Source of the DNA: Candidatus Roizmanbacteria bacterium GW2011_GWC2_34_23
Lineage (GTDB): Bacteria; Patescibacteriota; Microgenomatia; UBA1406; GWC2-37-13
Direction: 5' to 3'
NCBI GenBank assembly: GCA_000990305.1
Contig: LBPR01000001.1
Span: forward strand, 1 to 35,844
Length of the DNA stretch: 35,844 nt
Every line of letters begins with the position of its first letter. The stretch's first letter is position 1. Below the pieces are notes generated by a model. That model worked only from the letters and a program-made list of their open reading frames with translations. It made no database searches and had not been told where the DNA came from. Below, piece after piece: positions 8,586 through 16,162 of the stretch. The translations under genes were made by a program, and so were the position numbers.

Positions 8586-10006
8586 TATTTTAATAGAAGA
8601 ATATCAAAAGAATTTACAACAAAAGCATCTTTCGGGATTTTTTTATCCTCAAATCCATAAATTGCTTTAATTTTTGATCCTGGAAAATAATGATCTATAA
8701 AATTCTGACCCCCAAATGTTACTTTGAGTTTTTCCGATCCGCCCCAAGGAATAGGAACGATTGCTATCTTATCAATAAAATAGATATATTTATGCTTTAA
8801 TATTTCCTTCTTATTCTTAGCTAAATATTTTTTAGCACTGGTAGTGAAACGGGATTCGAGAAGGAAAGTACCGGATGATTCGTGAATAAAAACACCTAAA
8901 ATATTTAAAATCAGATAAAAAATAATCAAAATAAAACTAATTAATCGAAGAATTTTCCCAGCTTTAATAAAATTTGTGATCAAATAAGTTTGAATTAGAA
9001 CAATAAAGATTAAAGGTAAAGTCAACCGGACCATCCAGCGGTGTTCGAAGAATAGAATGGGACCTAAGAAAATGAAGAAATAAACAAATAATAAAATAAA
9101 TAAATAAAAAAATCGTCTTAATTGTTTTATTTGTTTAGTAAAAAAATAAATTAATAAAATTAAAAACAAAGAGTAATAACTGATAAGAAGTAGATAAAAA
9201 GTTTTTATTTCCGGAAAGTTAGAAAGCATTTTATAGAACTCTGGGACCGGTGGTTTTAGAATACTTGTAAAATAAAGAGAAGTAAAGTTTGGCAATCCTA
9301 ATGCCCATAAAAAATACCAAAGAAAGTTATTAATAACAAGTCTGAGATTGGAAGTGATTTTATAATTATCAAGTGAGGTGACATAGTTTAAACTGTATTG
9401 GTAAATAAAAGTAAATAACAATCCTAAAATAAGATAAGGGACAAGCTTTTTCCAGCTAATTTTTTTATTGACAAAGAGTTTAAAGATAATCAAAAAAGGA
9501 ACAAATAAAACAGCCGTTTCTTTTGATAAAAGAGCCAGAATAAAAAATATAATTGCCTGAGTGTTTTTTCCTGTTAATAATTTATAAAAACTAATCGCCA
9601 GAAAAGTAAATAAGAACACCTCCTGAAAAGTACCTAAATAATAAAGCTGAAAAACATGGGTGAAATTAATGGCATAAAAGCCAGTCGTCAAATAAGCCAA
9701 AATCTTATTTTTACTTAGGAAAAAAATGATTTTATAAAGATAATAAATTCCTATATAGAAAACAAAAAAACCCAATAAATGGGCAATAAAAATATTTTCA
9801 TTGAATAAGTGAATTAAAAAATAAAATACTTCGGTTGAAACAGGTTTATAAGAATATTGCCTAATCGGGGAGAAGAAATTGACAAATTGGCTAAAAGAAT
9901 TAATTCGGGTGATTTTTAGAAAAAAGAAATCATCGTTTAGAAAATAAGTAGAAAAAGCATTTTTAAAAAGAAAAGTAGTGAATGCGAAAAGTAGAACAAA
10001 AAACAT
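8585..10006 (-). CDS. GT-C type membrane glycosyltransferase
   Basis: 473 residues, many hydrophobic segments (about eleven) and a soluble C-terminal tail of about 90 residues. The first loop carries FLNDDFFFLKIT, the position of the paired acidic residues of GT39/ArnT-type enzymes, then RQYSYKPVSTEVFYFL. The rest fits a polyprenyl-phosphate-sugar-dependent transferase that works on the outer face of the membrane. TATAAT lies 10 bases upstream of the ATG. Both flanks carry type 1 hairpin elements. Sequence identity to the other GT-C proteins here looks low, so these are divergent paralogues, not recent duplicates. Confidence 0.75.
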   Translation of the reverse strand: MFFVLLFAFTTFLFKNAFSTYFLNDDFFFLKITRINSFSQFVNFFSPIRQYSYKPVSTEVFYFLIHLFNENIFIAHLLGFFVFYIGIYYLYKIIFFLSKNKILAYLTTGFYAINFTHVFQLYYLGTFQEVFLFTFLAISFYKLLTGKNTQAIIFFILALLSKETAVLFVPFLIIFKLFVNKKISWKKLVPYLILGLLFTFIYQYSLNYVTSLDNYKITSNLRLVINNFLWYFLWALGLPNFTSLYFTSILKPPVPEFYKMLSNFPEIKTFYLLLISYYSLFLILLIYFFTKQIKQLRRFFYLFILLFVYFFIFLGPILFFEHRWMVRLTLPLIFIVLIQTYLITNFIKAGKILRLISFILIIFYLILNILGVFIHESSGTFLLESRFTTSAKKYLAKNKKEILKHKYIYFIDKIAIVPIPWGGSEKLKVTFGGQNFIDHYFPGSKIKAIYGFEDKKIPKDAFVVNSFDILLLK

Positions 10007-10032
10007 AATGAAAATTATTATAACAGTTTTTT

Positions 10033-10126
10033 AAAGCTTGATACCTATTTTTTCGACCGCCACACTCCCTCACCAAATTGGTGAGGGACCCCTGGCGATT
10101 GTCTCAAAAACAGTTATCTTCGCTTT
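10033..10126. repeat. Hairpin element, type 1 core, copy 2
   Basis: Nearly identical to 8491-8585 through the core (TTTTTTCGACCGCC to GGCGATTGTCTCAAAAA), including the perfect 10-bp inner stem. Outer arms are AAAGCTTGATACC and TTATCTTCGCTTT. It lies 26 bases upstream of the start at 10006, and its right end sits next to the stop of the gene at 10128. Confidence 0.85.
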
Positions 10127-10127
10127 A

Positions 10128-11654
10128 TTAATCTGAAACAAGCTCGAAGATGCGGAAAGTTGATTTATTTCCCGGCTTAGTAATTATCTGAAAGGGTTTG
10201 AGTGAAATTGGCCAATTTTCGGGAAACTCTTCCTGGTGAGAAAAGAATGCATAAACATAATTGTCTTTTAAAAGTGGTAAATTTTCCCGCAGTTGTTCCT
10301 CACTTAAGGGCCAATAACCTTTAATTATAATCTTACCCTCATCACTTTGTTTCATAAAAACATCAAGGACATCGCCGGCCATACCAAAGTTTCCTTCAGC
10401 GAGAATCACGACCGGTTTAGTTTGTGATTTAACTCGAGCGTAGTCCATAAATTCTTTGATTCCCCAGCCGGCTGGCCACCCTTCAATGTATTGTCCGCGA
10501 TCAACTGCCGGAAAAGGGATATTTTTGTAATCAAATATAATTGTGTAATTAAAATATGAAACGGCAATGATAATTAAGGTGATAAAAAATATTCTTAATT
10601 TTTTGGAGATATTAATTAGAAAGTATGTTGCCAGTATCAGGAACAACGAACCAAAAAAAATCATATAGCGGGGAAATAAAACTTTGGTAAAAAAGACGAT
10701 AGCAACGAAAGGTAATAAAAACCAGATAAATAAATAACCGGCTAATTTCTTGTCCCTTTTAAAAAGTAGTATTAATCCAGGAATTGCTAAAAGCGGCATA
10801 ACAAATCCCGATTCCCACCAAATGTAAAGGGGCGTTAGTCCAACATTATCGAAAAATACTTTAAATGGTGTTTTTAAAAATTCATCAAAACCCATAACAA
10901 AGGAAAGGTTTTTTTTATCAACAAATTGGAAAAAAGGGGAAAGCCGTTGGACGTTGTATATTACCAAGGCAATTATTAGAGAAAGTCCAAACAGAAGATA
11001 ATAATTTAGGGCATTTTTAAGTAATTTTTTCCAGTCTTTTTCTAAGAAAAGGAGAGGAGTAAAAACCCCTAACATAAAAAAAATTCTTACGGAAGATTTG
11101 GCTAGAAGAAAAAAACCTCCTACGAATCCGAGTATTAAGGCTGTTTCCAATTTTCGGTATTTAGCCAGAACAATCGTTAAAAGCAAAATCCAAACAAAGC
11201 CGGCATTGACTCCGGAATCAACCAATGAAATCCGGTCAAAGAACAGGAAGAAAGGGGTGATGATATAAAGAAAAGATCCAATGAGAGCACTGGTTTTTCC
11301 GAAAAGAAAAAATAAAATAGAAAAAGTTCCGATCAGAGCCGCAAAGCCGGTAGTAACGGCAAAGAGCCGGCCGGCGAGCAGTGCGTTGTCAGGAAAAAGT
11401 TTTAAAAAGGGGATTGTTCCCCATGTCTGCAACGGTTGTTTTCCATCGGTCATGGAAATGAATCTCCAAGAGGCGTCGTGCCAGGCGACTTTTGCCCAAC
11501 GGATATAAATACCTTCATCAGAAAATATGGGAAATTTATCAAGGTTAATTAAGCGTGTTAAAAAATATAACCCTATTAAAAATAGAATGAGAAGAACATC
11601 TTTCCGAGAAAAGGTTTTTTTTAGAAAAGAAAATATTTTAAATATGTCGAACAT
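10128..11654 (-). CDS. GT39/PMT-like membrane glycosyltransferase
   Basis: 508 residues. The N-terminal helix is followed by FPIFSDEGIYIRWAKVAW: the Asp-Glu pair in the first extracytoplasmic loop is the signature of the ArnT/PMT_2 group. Then DGKQPLQTWGTIPFLKLF and about ten transmembrane segments, with a soluble C-terminal domain of about 110 residues. The start at 11654 (MFDIFKIF) is preferred; the frame extends to 11702, but that part translates a hairpin element. The family moves a sugar from a polyprenyl-phosphate carrier onto a lipid, glycan or protein acceptor. This is the most canonical GT39 member of the window. Confidence 0.82.
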   Translation of the reverse strand: MFDIFKIFSFLKKTFSRKDVLLILFLIGLYFLTRLINLDKFPIFSDEGIYIRWAKVAWHDASWRFISMTDGKQPLQTWGTIPFLKLFPDNALLAGRLFAVTTGFAALIGTFSILFFLFGKTSALIGSFLYIITPFFLFFDRISLVDSGVNAGFVWILLLTIVLAKYRKLETALILGFVGGFFLLAKSSVRIFFMLGVFTPLLFLEKDWKKLLKNALNYYLLFGLSLIIALVIYNVQRLSPFFQFVDKKNLSFVMGFDEFLKTPFKVFFDNVGLTPLYIWWESGFVMPLLAIPGLILLFKRDKKLAGYLFIWFLLPFVAIVFFTKVLFPRYMIFFGSLFLILATYFLINISKKLRIFFITLIIIAVSYFNYTIIFDYKNIPFPAVDRGQYIEGWPAGWGIKEFMDYARVKSQTKPVVILAEGNFGMAGDVLDVFMKQSDEGKIIIKGYWPLSEEQLRENLPLLKDNYVYAFFSHQEEFPENWPISLKPFQIITKPGNKSTFRIFELVSD

Positions 11655-11670
11655 AATTTTAATTTTCTTA

Positions 11671-11762
11671 AAAGCACGATATTCATTTTTCGACCGCCAC
11701 ACTCCCTCACCAAATTGGTGAGGGACCCCTGGCGATTATCTCAAAATAAATATCTTTGCTTT
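11671..11762. repeat. Hairpin element, type 1 core, copy 3
   Basis: Same core as 8491-8585 and 10033-10126 with one change in the right arm (GATTATC for GATTGTC). Outer arms AAAGCACGATATT and AATATCTTTGCTTT still pair, although they differ in sequence from the other copies. That looks like compensatory change and points to selection on the structure. It lies 16 bases upstream of the ATG at 11654. Confidence 0.83.
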
Positions 11763-11790
11763 CAACCCATTAACTAAATAACTACTGAAT

Positions 11791-13242
11791 CTAATAGCTA
11801 ATTAACTGATATATTCTAACACCTGTATCAAAGGGTTTTTGGCTGATTTCTTTAAATTGGGAAAAATTAACAAATTCATATATACAAAGAGGAGCTTCAC
11901 AAATATAAAAAGTATTTTTTACTTTCGGACTTGATTGCAAATAAGTTGTCAGGTCACAATTGATATTCACAGGTTTATTTTTGTTGATAGAAAAGAGATA
12001 TTGATACTTCGATTTAATATAATTTTGATCAAATATCCGGTAACTTGGGCAATAGTTTTTGTTTTGAGAAATCTTATCAACGGAGTTTTTAATGGCAATG
12101 TAAGCACTGTTATTTTTTATAAAAGTGGGTGAGAAGTAAAGATTTAGGAGTATGACAAGGAAAAATATGAAATTGGTAATTTTTTCCGGAAGAAAATTAT
12201 TAATAATTATTGTTAAATAAATAATTATCACCGGTATTAAAAATAGCAGATAAAAATTAATCAAGGAATTTTTGTAGAAAAAAAGCATGATAAAAGAAAA
12301 AATCAAAAAGAATTTTAATAATCTAACGGCAGGATTTTTTGACTTAACAAATACAAGAGAAAAACCAAGGACAATGAGTCCGACAAAACCGAGGATTTGA
12401 TTTTTAAAAAAAAGAGCTGACCCAATAAAAGAAGAAAAGTCTCGAAAAATAAATTTGATAAAAAAGGGAACCCCAAAAAATTTAAGAGTTAAACCGGATT
12501 GAGTTCTAAAAAGAAAATCCAAAATTCCTTTGGTATTCTCAAAGCGGTGGCCAAATTCGTGAATAAAAAAAGGTAGAAATAAAATCAAGTTAATAATTAT
12601 TAGCTTAATAAACTGTTTGATTGATAATTTTTTACTGATAATAAGTGCCAAAAAGAAAAATGCCAAGACAACCATTCCTTGATAATGAAGTTGTAAAGCA
12701 AGATTAGCAGTAATTGCTCCTAATATCAGTCCATAGTTTTTTTGTTTGTATATGTATATATATAGGAAATAAAAAGCGGCTATAGTAAAAAAGGGGATTG
12801 GATTAGGATTCCAGGCAAAGCGGGAGTAATCGATTGAAAGAGGGGAGACGGAATATAGAAGAGATGAAAAAACGGCTACTTTATTATCAAAAAACTTTTC
12901 ACAAAATAAATAAATAATTAATGTCGTTAAAGATCCAAAAATTACTACAATAAAAGCGGGAGCAACTGGAGAGGCAGAAAAAAAATAAGCAACACCCATT
13001 AAGTAGTACCAAAACGGAGGTAGGAAAAAATTACCGACTGATGCTTTTGGGCCAAGAAGAATCATCTGCCCTTGTTGAAAATGATTTTGAACATAAAATA
13101 GATCTCTGACTTGATCTTGATGATAGGAAATAAAGTCGGGAAGTCGAAAAACCCTCAAAAAAAACGCTAATAAAACTACCCAAACAATAAATACAATTCT
13201 TTGATTATTTTTTAAAAAATTAAGGAACTTTTTCATAGACAT
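11791..13242 (-). CDS. GT-C type membrane glycosyltransferase (DQVRD subgroup)
   Basis: 483 residues. The first loop reads SYHQDQVRDLFYVQ, matching DQGRD in the genes at 122-1600 and 16163-17611. GNFFLPPFWYYLMGVAYFF and SIDYSRFAWNPNPIPFFTI are shared closely with the latter protein, so these two are true paralogues. About eleven membrane segments precede a soluble tail of about 100 residues. Two ATGs are possible (13242 and 13236); both give MKKFLNFLK two residues apart. Its first 23 bases overlap the end of the upstream gene, so the two are probably expressed together. Confidence 0.8.
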   Translation of the reverse strand: MSMKKFLNFLKNNQRIVFIVWVVLLAFFLRVFRLPDFISYHQDQVRDLFYVQNHFQQGQMILLGPKASVGNFFLPPFWYYLMGVAYFFSASPVAPAFIVVIFGSLTTLIIYLFCEKFFDNKVAVFSSLLYSVSPLSIDYSRFAWNPNPIPFFTIAAFYFLYIYIYKQKNYGLILGAITANLALQLHYQGMVVLAFFFLALIISKKLSIKQFIKLIIINLILFLPFFIHEFGHRFENTKGILDFLFRTQSGLTLKFFGVPFFIKFIFRDFSSFIGSALFFKNQILGFVGLIVLGFSLVFVKSKNPAVRLLKFFLIFSFIMLFFYKNSLINFYLLFLIPVIIIYLTIIINNFLPEKITNFIFFLVILLNLYFSPTFIKNNSAYIAIKNSVDKISQNKNYCPSYRIFDQNYIKSKYQYLFSINKNKPVNINCDLTTYLQSSPKVKNTFYICEAPLCIYEFVNFSQFKEISQKPFDTGVRIYQLISY

Positions 13243-14509
13243 TTTTCATTTTAATCGCTTTTTGCAGCGGATATCGGATTTCAAAAGAATGTTCAAAAAC
13301 AGGGGCTTGATATTTAAAATATGTACGAAGTTCGTAGAGGCAAGAAAGAATTAGTATTAAGTATAAAGTATTTAGTATCAAGTATTTAGGTATTTTTTTA
13401 TTGAGTGACAATCTTGGGACGATCGTCCCAAGATGGTAAATAGCATTACCAATAAAATAAATTACGGAAGGAATGACGGTAAAAGTCCGGAGCATACTAG
13501 GGTTTTCCCAGGGATAGATAGCAAGAGACGGAAATATGGAAAGTGTAAAATATATCAAGAATAATTTATTGTTATCATTGTTCCATTGCTTCATTGTTAC
13601 CACAAGTCCTATCACAAAAAGTAATCCAAGAATTGGGTTTAAGGCGGGCTTTCCTGGGTAATTATGCTTGCCATTCATATCGCCACGGGTCAAAAACATT
13701 AAAGTAATTGTCTTGACATTATTAGCCGTTCCAACAATTTTTTCATTCAGCGTCATTTCATGATTTCGCCAGAAAAATAGTTTATCTATTCTTGAATCCT
13801 GGTTCGTTGATAGATGTAAGGTAAGAGGCGTGATGATGATTATGAAGGGGATTAGAAAACATAATAATTGTTTAATTATTATGTTTTTATGTAGAGACAA
13901 GGCATTGCCTTGTCTGTACCATTTGAATATTAAAAATCCTAAAGGGAGAAGAAAAAATATTCGGCCGGGGGTGTAGGAGAGGAACGCCAACCCTGCAAAC
14001 AAACTAGAAATTATTAGAAATAAGTTTTGACTGCGCTTCGCTTGCCAAAACGAAATTAAGAAATAAATTGATACCAATTCAAGAAAAAGCAAAAAAGTTG
14101 CTTCGAAGGAAAAGCGGGTGAAGTTGAGAAACCAATGGGAAGAGAGGAGAATGATTGATAGAGACAAGGCAATGCCTTGTCTGTACAAAATATTTTTTTG
14201 ATAAATATTTTGTATAATCAAATAAAACATCATCACACTTAAAATTCCAAAAATTGCTGCTGGGAAACGGAGGGCAAAAACATTTATCCCAAAAGTTTTT
14301 AATGAGGCGAGTAATATATAGAAATATAAGGTTGAATGTCCGGTGGCGAGTTGAGAATAGGGAGCATATGGTTTATTATCTAAAGATAACGCGAGTTTAG
14401 TGAATTCAACTTCGTCGTATGCTAAATATTTAGGGATTGCCGGAAAACGATAAAAAATTAAAAAAGCGGAAATTATTGTTAATAAAACAATAGGTAAAAA
14501 TTTTTTCAT
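13220..14509 (-). CDS. GT39-like membrane glycosyltransferase carrying embedded repeats
   Basis: 429 residues. YLAYDEVEFTKLALSL gives the Asp-Glu loop of GT39/PMT_2, followed by PYSQLATGHSTLYFYIL and about nine membrane segments. The coding sequence contains four clear repeat copies: two of the GTAGAGAC palindrome family (encoding YRQGNALSLH and YRQGIALSLS in cytoplasmic-type loops), a perfect 24-bp palindrome (encoding HLGTIVPRL) and an AT-rich repeat (encoding LILNTLYLILI). The frame stays open through all of them. TATAAT lies 11 bases upstream of the ATG. It is divergent from the nuclease gene at 14591. Confidence 0.78.
   Translation of the reverse strand: MKKFLPIVLLTIISAFLIFYRFPAIPKYLAYDEVEFTKLALSLDNKPYAPYSQLATGHSTLYFYILLASLKTFGINVFALRFPAAIFGILSVMMFYLIIQNIYQKNILYRQGIALSLSIILLSSHWFLNFTRFSFEATFLLFLELVSIYFLISFWQAKRSQNLFLIISSLFAGLAFLSYTPGRIFFLLPLGFLIFKWYRQGNALSLHKNIIIKQLLCFLIPFIIIITPLTLHLSTNQDSRIDKLFFWRNHEMTLNEKIVGTANNVKTITLMFLTRGDMNGKHNYPGKPALNPILGLLFVIGLVVTMKQWNNDNNKLFLIYFTLSIFPSLAIYPWENPSMLRTFTVIPSVIYFIGNAIYHLGTIVPRLSLNKKIPKYLILNTLYLILILSCLYELRTYFKYQAPVFEHSFEIRYPLQKAIKMKNVYEKVP
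13351..13389. repeat. AT-rich TAGTATTAAGTA repeat inside a coding sequence
   Basis: Tandem-like units of the form TAGTATTAAGTATAAAGTAT. They lie inside the gene at 13220-14509 and encode part of a hydrophobic segment. Such units are commonly intergenic; here they have been accommodated in frame. Confidence 0.5.
13411..13434. repeat. Perfect 24-bp palindrome inside a coding sequence
   Basis: ATCTTGGGACGA followed by its exact reverse complement. It lies inside the glycosyltransferase gene at 13220-14509 and encodes HLGTIVPRL. Confidence 0.85.
13891..13919. repeat. GTAGAGAC-family palindrome, copy 1 (in coding sequence)
   Basis: GTAGAGACAAGGCA, one base, then the matching arm with one mismatch (CTGTAC for CTCTAC). 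In frame in the gene at 13220-14509, encoding YRQGNALSLH. Confidence 0.85.
14159..14186. repeat. GTAGAGAC-family palindrome, copy 2 (in coding sequence)
   Basis: TAGAGACAAGGCA then TGCCTTGTCTGTA arm. Same reading frame and almost the same peptide (YRQGIALSLS) as copy 1, about 270 bases away in the same gene. Confidence 0.85.
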
Positions 14510-14590
14510 AATTTACATTAATTATAAAGTATATTTTGCAGAGACGTGATTAATCACGTCTCTACGTATCATCAATGTTATAATAATTAT
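14510..14590. promoter_or_regulatory. Divergent promoter region with two -10 boxes
   Basis: Between two divergent genes. TATAAT on the minus strand (14521-14526) is 11 bases from the glycosyltransferase ATG; TATAAT on the plus strand (14579-14584) is 6 bases from the nuclease ATG at 14591. A GTAGAGAC-family palindrome lies between the two boxes. Confidence 0.65.
14539..14565. repeat. GTAGAGAC-family palindrome, copy 3 (intergenic)
   Basis: Perfect 22-bp core, GAGACGTGATT plus its reverse complement (14541-14562), extended to CTCTAC on the right. It lies in the divergent promoter region. Confidence 0.85.
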
Positions 14591-15364
14591 ATGTCCCAAT
14601 ATTATAATCCGAAAAGGAAAACTTATCTTTACACACCAGGTTCACTGTTTCCATTTCGTTTAAGCCGTTCCAAAATAGATTTATTCTTAAACTGCCCCCG
14701 TTGTTTTTATTTTGATAGACGTTTAGGCGTCGCCCAACCACCAGGTTATCCGTTTTCTTTAAACTCGGCCGTTGATAAACTGTTAAAAAAAGAGTTTGAT
14801 ATTCATAGGAATGATGGAACTCCTCATCCTTTAATGAAAACATATGGAGTTAACGCTGTGCCTCTTAAAGATAAAAATATGGATAAATGGAGAGATGCGC
14901 TTCGAGGGGGAATAGAATATTTACATCGAGACACCAATCTAAATATTACCGGAGGAATTGATGATATTTGGGTAAATTCGGCAGGTGAGTTGATTATTGT
15001 TGATTATAAGGCAACCTCCAAGACAGGAGAAGTCTCACTGGACGCCGATTGGCAGATTGGTTATAAAAGACAGATGGAAATCTATCAATGGCTTTTCCGT
15101 AAAAACAATCATAAAGTTTCTTCAACGGGTTATTTTGTTTATTGTAACGGAGATTCGGACAAAGAGGCGTTTGATGGAAAATTAGAATTTGATATCAAGA
15201 TAATTCCGTATGTAGGAAATGACAGTTGGGTTGAAAAAACTGTTATTGATATTCACAAATGTTTAAATGGTAAACTTCCGGAATCAGGAAAGGATTGTGA
15301 TTATTGTAAGTATAGAGAAGCGATTAACGATATTTTCCCTGTAAATCAAGCAGTTTTATTTTAA
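14591..15364 (+). CDS. Cas4/RecB-like PD-(D/E)XK nuclease with Cys pairs
   Basis: 257 residues. The nuclease core is visible: GGIDDIWV (Asp124), ELIIVDYKAT (Asp138, Lys140 of the D-X-K motif) and the following QMEIYQWL helix (Gln161), all typical of the PDDEXK_1/Cas4-RecB branch. CPRC (35, 38) near the N-terminus and CDYC (236, 239) near the C-terminus fit an iron-sulfur cluster as in Cas4 and AddB. The start at 14591 (MSQYYNPKR) follows TATAAT by 6 bases; the open frame further upstream only crosses the promoter and palindrome. No cas genes or CRISPR array are nearby, so a stand-alone DNA repair or end-processing role is likelier. The 3' end overlaps the convergent GT2 gene by 41 bases. Confidence 0.85.
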   Translation: MSQYYNPKRKTYLYTPGSLFPFRLSRSKIDLFLNCPRCFYFDRRLGVAQPPGYPFSLNSAVDKLLKKEFDIHRNDGTPHPLMKTYGVNAVPLKDKNMDKWRDALRGGIEYLHRDTNLNITGGIDDIWVNSAGELIIVDYKATSKTGEVSLDADWQIGYKRQMEIYQWLFRKNNHKVSSTGYFVYCNGDSDKEAFDGKLEFDIKIIPYVGNDSWVEKTVIDIHKCLNGKLPESGKDCDYCKYREAINDIFPVNQAVLF

Positions 15365-16070
15365 AAATATCTCTTAATGTTTCAATTGTATCGCGAATGA
15401 AGTTTACATTCTTTGTTTCTACATGACGCCAGACGACCGGGACTTCAACGATTTTATAACCTAATTTTTGTCCTAAAAATAAAAATTCAATATCAAAGCC
15501 GGCCGAGACTGATGAATCTTTAGCTATCCGATTGTTATGGAACACTTGGAGTTTATCAATGATTTCCAAGGCAGCCCGCTTTTCAAATAGTTTAAAACCG
15601 CATTGGGTGTCTTTTATGCCTTTTAAACCGATAATTATATTTCGGATAAAAATAAAACCCTTAGCCATAATTTTGCGAAGTAAAGGTGCGCCTGCGCGAC
15701 TGTTATTTCGGGATCCGATTACTATCTGGCCACCTTCTTTTGTTTTAGCTATCAGTTTTTCCACTTCATCAATTGGAGTAGCCAGATCAATATCAGTAAA
15801 GATAATATAGTCAGCTTTAGCCTGTTTGATACCGGTGAGGACTGCAAAAGCCTTTCCCTGATGGGAATTTTGAATAAGGTGGAATTTTGGATACGATTTT
15901 AAATATTTATTCTCAATAACGGCTTTTGAAGAGTCACTGGAACCGTCGTCAACAATAATTACTTCAGAAAATCTTTGATCGTTTTGAGTATAGTTCCCGA
16001 TTTTATCCAAGACGCCTTTTTGAATATTGACCTCTTCGTTATAACAAGGGACTATTAAGGATATTTGCAT
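15324..16070 (-). CDS. GT2 polyprenyl-phosphate glycosyltransferase (ALG5/DPG-like)
   Basis: 248 residues. LIVPCYNEEVNI, VDDGSSDSS, then FTDIDLATP (DXD), GSRNNSRAG, DTQCGFKLF and FDIEFLFLGQKLGYKI are the ordered motifs of dolichyl-phosphate beta-glucosyltransferase-like enzymes. These make polyprenyl-phosphate sugars from a nucleotide sugar on the cytoplasmic side, which is the donor type needed by the GT-C enzymes all around it. No C-terminal membrane segments are present. Its last 41 bases overlap the end of the convergent nuclease gene. Which sugar is loaded (glucose or mannose) cannot be told. Confidence 0.88.
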   Translation of the reverse strand: MQISLIVPCYNEEVNIQKGVLDKIGNYTQNDQRFSEVIIVDDGSSDSSKAVIENKYLKSYPKFHLIQNSHQGKAFAVLTGIKQAKADYIIFTDIDLATPIDEVEKLIAKTKEGGQIVIGSRNNSRAGAPLLRKIMAKGFIFIRNIIIGLKGIKDTQCGFKLFEKRAALEIIDKLQVFHNNRIAKDSSVSAGFDIEFLFLGQKLGYKIVEVPVVWRHVETKNVNFIRDTIETLRDIFKIKLLDLQGKYR

Positions 16071-16087
16071 ATTAAATTATTTATTAT

Positions 16088-16137
16088 TACGAGTTTAACG
16101 AGTTAACGAGTTTTCAAACTCGCTAAATAAGCAACTC
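16088..16137. repeat. AACGAGTT repeat, intergenic copy
   Basis: ACGAGTTTAACGAGTTAACG followed by related inverted units (AAACTCGC, CAACTCGC). The same AACTCGTTAACTCGTTAA unit recurs inside the GT4 gene at 22672-22701. It fills most of the 92-base gap between the GT2 and GT-C genes. Confidence 0.6.
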
Positions 16138-16162
16138 GCAAAATAAAATAATAATTAATTCT

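Noticed and set aside
8491-11762. Type 1 hairpin elements as intrinsic terminators
   Set aside because: The strong inner stem is not followed by a T-run on either strand, and the copies sit closer to gene starts than to a conserved position after stops.
14591-15364. Part of a CRISPR-Cas system
   Set aside because: No repeat-spacer array or other cas gene in the window; the dispersed palindromes are not regularly spaced.
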